The notes: generated by a model not told the origin, from the letters alone. 64,000 nt of DNA from Pseudomonas ceruminis (GCF_021602025.1 NZ_BQHW01000026.1:1-64000); one strand, 5' to 3'. Positions 57,604 to 64,000 are shown, counted from the first letter of the stretch. A program made the numbers and translations.

Positions 57604-58782
57604 TCATCCGATTTTCCTCTTCAAGATCGTCAACACCGGCCCGCGAGAGTCAGTTGTTGATACCATGTTCGCAGCCTCAATCAGCTTGCCCAGCTCAGCG
57701 CCGGAATAGTGGCTGGTGATGCTGCCGTTCTTGTGCCCGAGCAGTGACTTCCGATCCTCTTCAGTAACGCCTGCTGCCCGCAGTCGTCGACCGAAGGTGT
57801 GCTTCAAGTCGTGAATCCTGATCGAGGCATATCCAGGGTGAGCGGGGCGAAGGTTTTCCTCCTGCCAGAGTTTCGCCGCTCTCACCCGTGCCTTCTTCCA
57901 TGCCGAGTCGTTCATCCGGTGCATCGCGGTGCCGTTGTATGGGAATACCCATTCCTTGCTGATCCCGCGCTGCCTTTCAATGATCGACTTGGCCACGTTG
58001 TTCAGCACCACCAGGCGCTCGTCGCCATTCTTTACGCCCGACCGGGCGTGTCTCCCGCCGAAGTCAGCAGGGATCAGGAAAACACTGGTTCCCAGTTCCG
58101 GCACCGATATCTCCCAATCCCACCTCAGCTTGCACACCTCTTGCTCCCGGCAGCCCGTGTTTACCTTGAACAGGGCCATCGTTTGCAGGTGGCCAGGCAA
58201 TTCGTTGAAGAGGATCGACTGCTCCTCCCATGACATTGGGTAGGGCTTGCGGCTCGACTTCTTCTCTTCGAGCTTCCTGAGCATGGGCACACTGTCCAGC
58301 CAGGGCCGGCGATCATCGTCTCGCCACTTCCTGGCGCAGAGCGTCAAAACCCGGACCGCGCGCTCGATGGCGATGTTGATCGTCCGGTTGCTCACGGCCT
58401 TTTCAATGGTCCCATCCGGCAGAACCTTTTCTGTCTGCCGATCCCTGATGAACGGCTCCAGCGCCTGGTCATCGATGTGCGTCAGCGGCAGGTGGCCCAG
58501 GTACGGGTGAAGCTGCTTCATGCACAAGGCAGTGAGGTGGATGGATGGCTGATCCTTGACCTCAAGGAGGTAGCGCATTGCCGCCTCCTCCCAGGTGTGC
58601 ACCTGCCGAACGCCATACACCTTCCTTTGACGCAGTTGCTCGAGCTTGTGGATCAGGTACTGCTCTGCCTCTTCCCGGTCACCAGTTCCAGTACTCTCTC
58701 GAATTCGCTCCCCTTTGTAGACTTTATCGATTTGCCAGACACCGCCCTTCTCGTAGAGGCCGGTGATCGTTTTTCGCGCCAT
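57604..58782 (-). CDS. int: Phage tyrosine integrase
   Basis: This 392-residue site-specific recombinase has an Arm-binding N-terminus, a core-binding domain, and a catalytic domain with Arg-212 (TGCREQEVCKLRW), HDLKHTFGRRL (His-324; the usual second Arg is Lys-327), GH in LLGHKNG (His-350) and nucleophile Tyr-359 (SHYSGAEL). It ends 70 bases from the tRNA-Pro gene, typical of integration there. It overlaps the excisionase-like gene by 130 bp, so expression may be linked. IHF would be expected to help, and ihfA lies nearby by chance of synteny. Confidence 0.94.
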   Translation of the reverse strand: MARKTITGLYEKGGVWQIDKVYKGERIRESTGTGDREEAEQYLIHKLEQLRQRKVYGVRQVHTWEEAAMRYLLEVKDQPSIHLTALCMKQLHPYLGHLPLTHIDDQALEPFIRDRQTEKVLPDGTIEKAVSNRTINIAIERAVRVLTLCARKWRDDDRRPWLDSVPMLRKLEEKKSSRKPYPMSWEEQSILFNELPGHLQTMALFKVNTGCREQEVCKLRWDWEISVPELGTSVFLIPADFGGRHARSGVKNGDERLVVLNNVAKSIIERQRGISKEWVFPYNGTAMHRMNDSAWKKARVRAAKLWQEENLRPAHPGYASIRIHDLKHTFGRRLRAAGVTEEDRKSLLGHKNGSITSHYSGAELGKLIEAANMVSTTDSRGPVLTILKRKIG

Positions 58783-59054
58783 GTATCATCTCCTCGGCGC
58801 TCGCTGCGGGGCCGATTGTTGTCCTGTCCGGTGGCTTTTTCAATCGCCTTGGCCTCGATGTAGGCGTCCGCCCACTCATCAAGCTCCTGGCGGTCAAAGG
58901 CAACGCCCTGCTTGCCGATTGGAAATTCCCGCACGTTCGGCCTGACCGTCTTGTTGAACTCATCCCGGCACATGCCGAGATACCCAGGCGCATCGCCGAA
59001 CCGGATGAACCGCGGCTGAATGCTTGAGGGCTTTGCTGCTGTGGCATTCGCCAT
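58653..59054 (-). CDS. Excisionase-like DNA-binding protein
   Basis: This 133-residue protein starts at 59054 (MANATAAKPSSIQP). The middle region, RFIRFGDAPGYLGMCRDEFNKTV then GVAFDRQELDEWADAYI, is an AlpA/Xis-type winged helix-turn-helix. Directly upstream of and overlapping the integrase gene, it most likely directs excision. The C-terminal 40 residues overlap the integrase start and are basic. Confidence 0.75.
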   Translation of the reverse strand: MANATAAKPSSIQPRFIRFGDAPGYLGMCRDEFNKTVRPNVREFPIGKQGVAFDRQELDEWADAYIEAKAIEKATGQDNNRPRSERRGDDTWREKRSPASTRRAVSGKSIKSTKGSEFERVLELVTGKRQSST

Positions 59055-59091
59055 GCGTGTCTCCACGCCGCCGGTGGCGGCAGGTTGGTGG

Positions 59092-59469
59092 TCAGGTCGT
59101 GGCCTGGGCGATGGTCTGCTCGAAGCGCGATGCCAGTTCGGCGTTGACCTCGGCCTTTGCCAGGCTGTCGGCGGTGCCCTTGGCACGGTGCAGGGCTTCG
59201 TACTTGCGCAGCTGGGCAGCGGCTTCGATCAGATCCCTCAGCAGCAGGGGCGCCGCGGCGATCAGCTTGGCGTTGGCCCGGCGCAGATCCCGGCTGAGTT
59301 CAGCAGGTCCGATCTCGGTGAAGGTCACGCAGTCGCCGCAATCAGCGATCATCCAGCCGTCAGAGGGGAGCGCCTTCACGCCATCACCACTGTCGGCGCC
59401 GAGGCCGGTGAAGACCTCGGTTTCGTTCAGGACTTCCCATGGGCCGGGCGTGTGTTTGTGTTTCGTCAT
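59092..59469 (-). CDS. Phage protein with TPGPW motif
   Basis: A 125-residue protein with HTPGPWEV at the start and ANAKLIAAAPLLLRDL in the middle. This TPGPW...NAxLIAAAPxLL pattern is common in small phage early proteins (ead/Ea22-like). Role unknown. Confidence 0.72.
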   Translation of the reverse strand: MTKHKHTPGPWEVLNETEVFTGLGADSGDGVKALPSDGWMIADCGDCVTFTEIGPAELSRDLRRANAKLIAAAPLLLRDLIEAAAQLRKYEALHRAKGTADSLAKAEVNAELASRFEQTIAQATT

Positions 59470-59525
59470 GGCAATAGCTCTCCATGCCCGCGCATGTCGG
59501 CGGGCTTGAGTAGTTGGGGGAGGGG

Positions 59526-59723
59526 TTAGGCGAGTTCGGCGGCGAACGCGTCGACCAGGGCCTGGCTGGTGAAGTTTATCGGGAGAGCGTCGGTGCTCTT
59601 TCCGTCGCTGATGAGTACCCAGCCGTTCTTGTACAAGGTGCAGGTGTTGCGGCCATGTTGGATCTTGGCGATCGGCAGGCCGCCGAATGGAAGCCAGCGA
59701 TTGATACGGTAGAGCAGCTTCAT
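59526..59723 (-). CDS. Small phage protein (65 aa)
   Basis: A soluble protein, start MKLLYRINRWLPFGGLP, with a beta-rich middle. Its ATG overlaps the stop of the 16-codon ORF upstream (ATGA). Function unknown. Confidence 0.6.
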   Translation of the reverse strand: MKLLYRINRWLPFGGLPIAKIQHGRNTCTLYKNGWVLISDGKSTDALPINFTSQALVDAFAAELA

Positions 59724-59770
59724 CGCGGCCCCCTGTAGATCAGGTAGGCCATGTAGGCGAGGGCGATCAT
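59720..59770 (-). CDS. Micro-ORF (16 aa) linked by ATGA overlaps on both sides
   Basis: The ORF reads MIALAYMAYLIYRGPR, a short hydrophobic peptide. It begins in the stop of the 111-residue gene and ends in the start of the 65-residue gene, both by 4-bp ATGA overlaps. This links its translation to both neighbours; its own peptide may or may not matter. Confidence 0.5.
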   Translation of the reverse strand: MIALAYMAYLIYRGPR

Positions 59771-60102
59771 GGCTTCCACCTCTTGCCGACGCGGTACACC
59801 ATCATCATGTTGTGACGGAGTGGAACCTTGAGGACGTGGTCGAAAAACTCGCCCTTTCCAGAGATGAATCCGGTAGGCACCTTGGTTCCCCCGGCACCGA
59901 ATTCACGCCAGCATTCTTCTCCGCCGTTCTTTTCCCAGTAGGCACGCTCGCGCTTTGGAATCTCATCGTAGGTTTTTTCGAACACGGAGATATCCGGGAT
60001 ATCGCAGATCCGGCGCCATGCGGGATTGCGTTTGCACCATTCAGCAGCATGCTGAGAGGCTTGATCGACAGAGTAGAATTCCTTTGTGCTTTGTTCGGTC
60101 AT
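59767..60102 (-). CDS. Hypothetical phage protein (111 aa)
   Basis: Begins MTEQSTKEFYSVDQAS. Soluble, with several Trp and aromatic residues; no known motif. Translation is linked to the gene before it (ATGA overlap at 60099-60102) and to the micro-ORF after it. Confidence 0.6.
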   Translation of the reverse strand: MTEQSTKEFYSVDQASQHAAEWCKRNPAWRRICDIPDISVFEKTYDEIPKRERAYWEKNGGEECWREFGAGGTKVPTGFISGKGEFFDHVLKVPLRHNMMMVYRVGKRWKP

Positions 60103-60509
60103 GGCATCAGCTCCTTGGGCACCTGGACGGTATCGCCGAGCTTGGCGGCGACGTAGGCGCGGGTTGCTGCGATCAAACGGTTTTCACCGCTACCTAATCC
60201 CGCCCGGGCATCGCCGTCACCGAGATCGACCCAAACCTCTGCGCCGCGGCCGCCGCCAAGCACTTTGGGAACTCGGCGCTCTTCTGGGTCGATTCGTTCA
60301 ATCAGTGGCCCGCCCAGCGCCCAGTCTTCCCACGGGTTGTAGCGTTTGGTGTGCTCGATGGCCTGGCCCTGGTACCGGGCGAACACCCTCCAGGGGTTGC
60401 CGTACTGCGGCGGGACCAGTTCAAGGTTCAGCCCTTCGGCTTTGCCAACGGCCCAGCCCAGCGCTTCGCCGGCTAGGTCTGCCGTCTTCACTTCGATCAG
60501 GTCGGTCAT
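60099..60509 (-). CDS. DUF2591 (NinX-like) phage protein
   Basis: This 136-residue protein matches the phage DUF2591/NinX pattern: LIEVKTADLAGEALGWAVG, then YNPWEDWALGGPLIER. It belongs to phage early regions; role unknown. ATGA overlaps on both sides. Confidence 0.8.
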   Translation of the reverse strand: MTDLIEVKTADLAGEALGWAVGKAEGLNLELVPPQYGNPWRVFARYQGQAIEHTKRYNPWEDWALGGPLIERIDPEERRVPKVLGGGRGAEVWVDLGDGDARAGLGSGENRLIAATRAYVAAKLGDTVQVPKELMP

Positions 60510-60829
60510 GCGCGCCTCCGCTCGGGATTGCCATACTGGTCGTACTCCGGGCGCTGTGGAGGATACGCCTCAGCGGTGAGCGCCTGGTCGATGGCGGCGC
60601 GAAGGTTTTCGTTGTAGTTCTCCCCAAGCACGCGCCGGTTGGGCTTGCCCATGTAGTGACCAACGATCTCGATGCCGATGGTGTAGTCACCGTCCATGCC
60701 GTTCGAATGGCTTTCGAAGATGACGTCCCAGCAGCAGGACTCGATGGCATTCAGGCGAGCCCTGTCCAGGCGCAGGGCTTCCAGTTCATCGCTGGAGACG
60801 ATGGTGAATTGCGTTTTCCTCTTGCTCAC
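60506..60829 (-). CDS. Hypothetical phage protein (107 aa)
   Basis: Starts MSKRKTQFTIVSSDELEALR. Mixed alpha/beta, no motif recognised. ATGA overlaps with both neighbours. Confidence 0.6.
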   Translation of the reverse strand: MSKRKTQFTIVSSDELEALRLDRARLNAIESCCWDVIFESHSNGMDGDYTIGIEIVGHYMGKPNRRVLGENYNENLRAAIDQALTAEAYPPQRPEYDQYGNPERRRA

Positions 60830-61077
60830 AGCTCATACCTCTCATCAATCCAGCGCCCAGGCGCCAGTGCGGGTGTAGGTTCGGGTTGTGTTTCGTGCGG
60901 GGAGAGCTGGCGCTGGTTGCCGGCCTGCAGCTGGCTGTCGGGGATGCAGCTGATGCCAACCCCGTTGAGCAGGTAGCAGGTGACGCCGCGCTGGCTGTCG
61001 TGCTGCACGTCGATAACGTTCTCGGTTGCGCTGGCGCCGGTGGCCAGCAGCAGGAGGCAGAGGGCGAGGCGGGTCAT
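60826..61077 (-). CDS. Small secreted phage-borne protein
   Basis: An 83-residue protein with a signal peptide (MTRLALCLLLLATGASA) and a mature domain starting TENVIDVQHDSQRGVTCYLL, with two Cys in TCYLLNGVGISCIP. Phage-carried secreted proteins of this size occur in Pseudomonas prophages. Function unknown. ATGA overlaps on both sides. Confidence 0.65.
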   Translation of the reverse strand: MTRLALCLLLLATGASATENVIDVQHDSQRGVTCYLLNGVGISCIPDSQLQAGNQRQLSPHETQPEPTPALAPGRWIDERYEL

Positions 61078-61397
61078 GGCTGCACCTTGTGGCGAATCCA
61101 CACGCAGATCGGGCCATCCTCGGTGTCATGGATGGAGAAGATGAACCAGCCATCACCCGCCGGTTGCGTAGGGTTCCAGCTGGTGCAATCTGCCGTTCCG
61201 TCGTGGTACCAGGCTGCCTGCAGGGTTTCGGGTGCGTCGTACTCGAACTCAACTTGCTTTACGTCCAGGCCGCGATCATAGAACCAGGCATAGGGAATCA
61301 ACTCCTCGTCTGTGGATGGCCAGGCAGGGTGCGTCCAGAAACCGTGCTCATCACGCTCAATGGCTACCGGCTGAATCAGTTGCTTTTCTTCAGGCAT
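61074..61397 (-). CDS. Hypothetical phage protein (107 aa)
   Basis: I chose the ATG at 61397, preceded by AAGGA. Contains several Trp and acidic residues (DGWFIFSIHDTEDG, PICVWIRH). No family recognised. It heads the ATGA-linked gene chain. Confidence 0.6.
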   Translation of the reverse strand: MPEEKQLIQPVAIERDEHGFWTHPAWPSTDEELIPYAWFYDRGLDVKQVEFEYDAPETLQAAWYHDGTADCTSWNPTQPAGDGWFIFSIHDTEDGPICVWIRHKVQP

Positions 61398-61479
61398 GAC
61401 TTCGTCCTTGGCCGCCATATCGCGGCAGTGAATAGAGGGGAGAGGGGTTAAAGCTGGGTGGAGTGCGGATGTTCTCTTT

Positions 61480-62637
61480 TCATCGCTTTCGGTAAGTCTG
61501 GGTGAGATCGCTGTTGACCACATGCCCGCGCTGCAGCACCAGGTTGGCCAGTGCTGCGCGGTCCTTCTGGCTGTGGCTGGCTTGGTTGAGCAAGCCGAAG
61601 TAGCTGTTGGCCGTCTCGCGCAGGTTCTCTGTAGTCGCTGCGGCTGTGCGCTTCATAGCTTGAGCTACCGACTTCTTGCGGGTGGTTCGCCGCCAGGGCT
61701 TGATCACATGCCCAACGAAGTCCACGCCGCGGTCAATCGGCTGCAGGATGGTCTTCGAAGGATTGAGCCTGACTCCCAGACGTGGTAGGAAGGCTTCAAT
61801 CTGGCGCAGCCAATCGTTCAGTCGCTGCGGCGACTCATGCAGCAGCACGAAGTCGTCGACGTAGCGGATGTAATGCTTTGCCTTGAGTGTGTGCTTGCAG
61901 AACTTATCCAGGGCGTCGAGGTAGACGTTGGCGAAGAACTGCGACGACAGGTTGCCGATGGGCAGGCCAAGATATGCCGGCTGCGCGGTCAGCCGTTTGT
62001 GCTGCGGTACCTGGTTGAACAGGTGCGCAGGGCTGCGCTCCACGTAGTTCTCACGCGGGTCATGCATGAGCACCTGCAGGGCCAGCTGCCTAAACCACGG
62101 ATCATTGATCCTGTCCCTCAGCTGGCGACCAAGCACACGCTTGTCGATCGACACAAAGAAGTTGGCCAGGTCGCACTTGAGGTAGAAGCCTTGCTTCGAC
62201 CAGTTCTGCGTCTGGCTGCGGATCTTCGCTTCCATGCGCTTACCGGCGTACAGCGTGCCGCGCCCCGGGATACAAGCGCAACTGTCCGCTATGAAGCTGC
62301 GCTCGATGTCGGGGCCGATGCGGTTGTACAGCAGGTGATGCACGATGCGGTCGCGGAATTCGGCAGCCCACACCTCGCGGGCCTTTGGCCGGGTGACCAC
62401 AAAACAGATTGAGCGGCCGGGCTGGTAGGTGCCACCCTGCAGCTCGTCGAATAGATCGAGGAGATTGGCTTCCATATCGACTTCGAATCGGCGGGCACTC
62501 GCGGTGTTCCGCTTGTGCCGGCGGCAGTCGTAATAGGCCTGCGCCAATTCCTCGAAGGTAAAACTCGCAACGGGCGAATCTGCGGACGGGGCGGACGAGA
62601 AACTCGTTGTTCTTGTGGTTGTTGTTGAGCCAGCCAT
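61480..62637 (-). CDS. DGR-type reverse transcriptase
   Basis: This is a 385-residue reverse transcriptase from the ATG at 62637; a TTG at 62643 would add two residues. The RT core runs from about FTFEELAQAYYDCRRHKRNT to FVGHVIKPWRR. Motif phrases are CDLANFFVSID, LPIGNLSSQ (residues 227-233, the IGNxxSQ form typical of DGR reverse transcriptases rather than the group II intron form) and YVDD (259-262). There is no maturase or endonuclease domain. The start lies inside the template repeat, so the RT overlaps it by 61 bp; no good ribosome site is seen at that ATG, so the true start is uncertain. Its partner would be the Avd-like protein; the template repeat and two variable repeats complete the system. 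Confidence 0.93.
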   Translation of the reverse strand: MAGSTTTTRTTSFSSAPSADSPVASFTFEELAQAYYDCRRHKRNTASARRFEVDMEANLLDLFDELQGGTYQPGRSICFVVTRPKAREVWAAEFRDRIVHHLLYNRIGPDIERSFIADSCACIPGRGTLYAGKRMEAKIRSQTQNWSKQGFYLKCDLANFFVSIDKRVLGRQLRDRINDPWFRQLALQVLMHDPRENYVERSPAHLFNQVPQHKRLTAQPAYLGLPIGNLSSQFFANVYLDALDKFCKHTLKAKHYIRYVDDFVLLHESPQRLNDWLRQIEAFLPRLGVRLNPSKTILQPIDRGVDFVGHVIKPWRRTTRKKSVAQAMKRTAAATTENLRETANSYFGLLNQASHSQKDRAALANLVLQRGHVVNSDLTQTYRKR

Positions 62638-62680
62638 CCTCAAAGTCCATGTTGTAGGCGTTGTTGGCGGAGCGCTGCGA
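62577..62680 (-). repeat. DGR template repeat (TR)
   Basis: This 104-bp repeat aligns without gaps to the variable repeat at 63252-63355. Read in the target frame it encodes QRSANNAYNMDFEDG, WLNNNHKNNEF and LVRPVRRF, with runs of AAC codons, the hallmark of DGR templates. It contains 28 adenines on the coding strand, of which 12 are changed in variable repeat 1 and none of the other 76 bases are changed. It lies between the avd-like gene and the RT. Confidence 0.96.
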
Positions 62681-62835
62681 CCTATCGTGCTATCTACGTC
62701 GCCAGGCCGATTGCTCAGCCTGGAAACTGCGCCGGACCTGCCAGCATCTGCTGGCGGTATCCGTGCTGCGCATGGCGGTGATCACAGATCAGCGGCACGA
62801 CCAGATTCAGCGTGCAGGCAAGAGGGCCGTAACCC

Positions 62836-63189
62836 TCAAGCAGCGGACGCGGTTGCGGATTTCTTCCAGGCGTTGGCCTGGCGACCTACGGAGGCCGTTA
62901 GCTTCATTGCCTTTGCGTGCTGACCCTTGCTGATCAAGCCCTTGTTGGTGAGGGCGCGTAGCAGGTAGTTCAGCATCCAGACGCTTTCGAGCAGGAGATT
63001 CAGGTGGGGGAGCTTGTCCCTAGCCATGTTGGCCCGACCAATCAGCACCAGGGCTTGAAGGCACTCGTCACGGATCTTTGACCCTACGACCTGCTTGAGG
63101 TCGCGCGGGATGTTTCGAACCAGGTCGAGCGACAGGCCAAGCAGCTCCTCGGCCACCTTGTGGATCTCAAGCTCTGTGTGCAGGGCCAT
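62836..63189 (-). CDS. avd: Avd-like accessory variability determinant
   Basis: This 117-residue basic, all-helical protein lies between the variable target gene and the template repeat. Phrases such as LVRNIPRDLKQVVGSKIRDE, LNLLLESVWMLNYLLRAL and VGRQANAWKKSATA match the Avd four-helix bundle pattern of Bordetella phage BPP-1 and relatives. Avd binds the RT and template RNA and is needed for mutagenic retrohoming. Ribosome site AGGAGG lies just upstream. Confidence 0.85.
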   Translation of the reverse strand: MALHTELEIHKVAEELLGLSLDLVRNIPRDLKQVVGSKIRDECLQALVLIGRANMARDKLPHLNLLLESVWMLNYLLRALTNKGLISKGQHAKAMKLTASVGRQANAWKKSATASAA

Positions 63190-63200
63190 CCTGGCCTCCT

Positions 63201-63224
63201 AAAAACGAGGGCGCCGAGGCGCCC
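63201..63224 (-). terminator. Hairpin between VR1 target and avd
   Basis: The 6-bp arms GGGCGC and GCGCCC enclose a CTCG-type tetraloop on the minus strand and are followed by CTCGTTTTT. It lies 27 bases past the variable repeat. It can act as a terminator; DGRs such as that of BPP-1 also have a hairpin just downstream of the variable repeat that promotes homing. Confidence 0.6.
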
Positions 63225-63241
63225 AGGAATGAAGAATTGGA

Positions 63242-63814
63242 TTACGGAATAAATCTGCGGACGGGGCGGACGAGAAACTCGTTGCACTTGTGGCCGTAGC
63301 GGAGCCAGCCACCCTCAAAGTCCATGAAGTAGGCGATGTCGGCGGAGCGCTGCGAAGATGACCAGTGATAGCTCTTCTCGAACAGCTCTGGCACGTTCGC
63401 CTCTGCCAGTTGCAACTCGCGCCGGGCAGGCAGGTAAAAGTCGCTGTGGCCATCCGCGGTGAATTCGCTAGCCAGCTTCGCAGCTGGGTGCTCCTTGCTA
63501 TCTGCCAGCAGAGCACGCGTGTTGGCTAAGCCATCGCTGGCGCTGGACGCGCCATCGACTTCCTTGCCAGATCCGCCCCAGGCCGCGCTCAGCTGCTCGG
63601 TCAGCAGCGGCACAATGAGGTAGTAGTCCGGTGCACCGTTCTCGCCGCGCACCAGGCCGGCGTTGTAACCGCCTTGGCCTGGCCAGTACGAACCCAGGGC
63701 TGGGAATCCGGCGGTCGCGGCATCGACAGCCGCGTAGTTAAGAAGCCGGTCGAACTCGCGCTGGATGATTCGGGACGCCACACTGGCGTCAATGCTGATG
63801 TTGACTTGCTCCAT
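63242..63814 (-). CDS. DGR target protein 1 (C-type-lectin-like / DUF1566-type)
   Basis: This 190-residue protein has an N-terminal helical and beta region (MEQVNISIDASVASRI), the phrases GGYNAGLVRGENG, GLANTRALL and DFYLPARRELQLAE typical of DUF1566/C-type-lectin-like domains, and a C-terminal variable region (154-188). Compared with the template, residues 159, 160, 163, 168, 172, 173, 174 and 177 are changed (N to D, I, F; D to G; N to R, Y, G, C), and Trp-170 and the RPVRRF end are unchanged. The lectin-like fold displays the variable residues on one face. Its natural partner is unknown, perhaps a host receptor. ATAAGGAG precedes the ATG. Confidence 0.92.
   Translation of the reverse strand: MEQVNISIDASVASRIIQREFDRLLNYAAVDAATAGFPALGSYWPGQGGYNAGLVRGENGAPDYYLIVPLLTEQLSAAWGGSGKEVDGASSASDGLANTRALLADSKEHPAAKLASEFTADGHSDFYLPARRELQLAEANVPELFEKSYHWSSSQRSADIAYFMDFEGGWLRYGHKCNEFLVRPVRRFIP
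63252..63355 (-). repeat. DGR variable repeat 1 (VR1)
   Basis: 104 bp, ungapped against the template with 12 substitutions, all at template adenines (codon changes AAC to GAC, ATC, TTC, CGC, TAC, GGC, TGC and GAT to GGT). Flanking homology ends at the first base outside each side, so the boundaries are sharp. Confidence 0.96.
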
Positions 63815-63930
63815 GGGTGCTCCTTATGAAAATTGGGGCAGGCGGCCGGCGCTTCCCGGCGTGCTTCTGGTCTGAACGCTTTCCTGGCGAACCCGGAATC
63901 GCCTGCAGAGAAAGGAATGAAGAGGTGAAT

Positions 63931-64000
63931 TACTGAAGGATGAGGCTGCGGACGGGGCGGACGAGAAACTCGCTGTCCTTGCGGCCGCTGTCGAGCCAGC
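63931..64000 (-). CDS. DGR target protein 2, C-terminal end (truncated by the window)
   Basis: Only the last 22 codons are in the window: a frame ending WLDSGRKDSEF, LVRPVR, SLILQ and a TAA at 63931-63933. It is a second variable target upstream of and parallel to target 1, probably in one operon with it. Most of the gene lies past base 64000. Confidence 0.85.
63947..64000 (-). repeat. DGR variable repeat 2 (VR2), partial
   Basis: About 54 bp aligned to the template from 62580; 7 differences, all at template adenines and all A to G (AAC to GAC, AGC, GGC, GAC, AGC; CAC to CGC). The 3' end CCGTCCGCAG is shared with template and VR1. The rest of this repeat lies outside the window. Confidence 0.93.

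Noticed and set aside
61480-62637. Reverse transcriptase of a group II intron or retron
   Set aside because: No maturase/endonuclease domain, no intron ribozyme ends and no retron msr/msd pattern are seen, while a template repeat, Avd and two variable repeats are present and the motif is IGNLSSQ.
62577-64000. The three repeats as a simple duplication or CRISPR-like array
   Set aside because: Repeats are far apart, within genes, and differ only at template adenines; a simple duplication would not show this bias and there are no spacers.

Overview
The window looks like a chromosomal segment of a Pseudomonas putida-group bacterium carrying two prophages. I base this on the GC-rich codon use, the gene order of the housekeeping blocks (thrS-infC-rpmI-rplT-pheS-pheT-ihfA-merR; rbsBACRKD after a periplasmic asparaginase; ahpC-ahpF; galU and a glutathione reductase; modABC beside a type IB topoisomerase) and the REP-type palindromes. 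The species call rests on recognition, not on a database search.

Layout. (1) 1-5322 is the right end of a lambda-like prophage: the C-terminus of a gpJ-type tail protein, two tail-tip-like proteins with related N-termini, a GH19 endolysin, nested Rz/Rz1 spanins, and an SRAP protein facing two small genes across a LexA box. It ends at a 49-nt copy of the 3' half of tRNA-Cys, the expected attR. (2) 5333 to about 9190 is a graveyard: an AT-rich membrane protein, a frameshifted tyrosine integrase, an alpha/beta hydrolase and a small phage gene with three frameshifts. (3) 9200-21600 is core and accessory chromosome: HxlR and DoxX proteins, tRNA-Leu, a histidine kinase / KaiC-like ATPase / response regulator operon beside csrA, topoisomerase IB, modABC with a ModE-type palindrome, and a nitronate monooxygenase-like protein. 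(4) 21740-36710 holds metabolism and stress genes: a tsdBA-type cytochrome pair, ugd, galU, gor, ahpC, ahpF, sstT, nhaR-like, TerC and a puuB-like oxidase. (5) 36870-49714 holds two tandem tRNA-Val genes, SPOR and HD proteins, endonuclease I, an SOS-type DUF1654 gene, asparaginase, the ribose operon with its operator, and a cold-shock gene. (6) 50049-57346 is the translation block thrS to pheT with ihfA and a MerR regulator. (7) At 57458 a tRNA-Pro gene is followed by a second prophage that runs off the window.

The most notable system is in this second prophage: a complete diversity-generating retroelement (DGR) on the minus strand. It has two variable target genes (63242-63814, and one whose 3' end starts at 63931), an Avd-like accessory protein (62836-63189), a template repeat (62577-62680) and a DGR-type reverse transcriptase (61480-62637). 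Template and first variable repeat are both 104 bp, align without gaps and differ at 12 positions, every one an adenine in the template coding strand. The second variable repeat, about 54 bp of it in the window, differs at 7 positions, again all template adenines. Downstream lies a run of phage genes with six consecutive 4-bp ATGA stop/start overlaps, including a 16-codon micro-ORF, then an excisionase-like gene overlapping the integrase.

How the parts work together. In the DGR, the RT and Avd would copy the template RNA with adenine errors and the product would replace the variable repeats, diversifying the C-type-lectin-like ends of two phage proteins. In the chromosome, ModABC imports molybdate, RbsBAC/K/D take up and phosphorylate ribose with a secreted nucleoside hydrolase nearby as a possible ribose source, AhpC/AhpF and glutathione reductase handle peroxide and disulfide stress, and Ugd/GalU make UDP-sugars.
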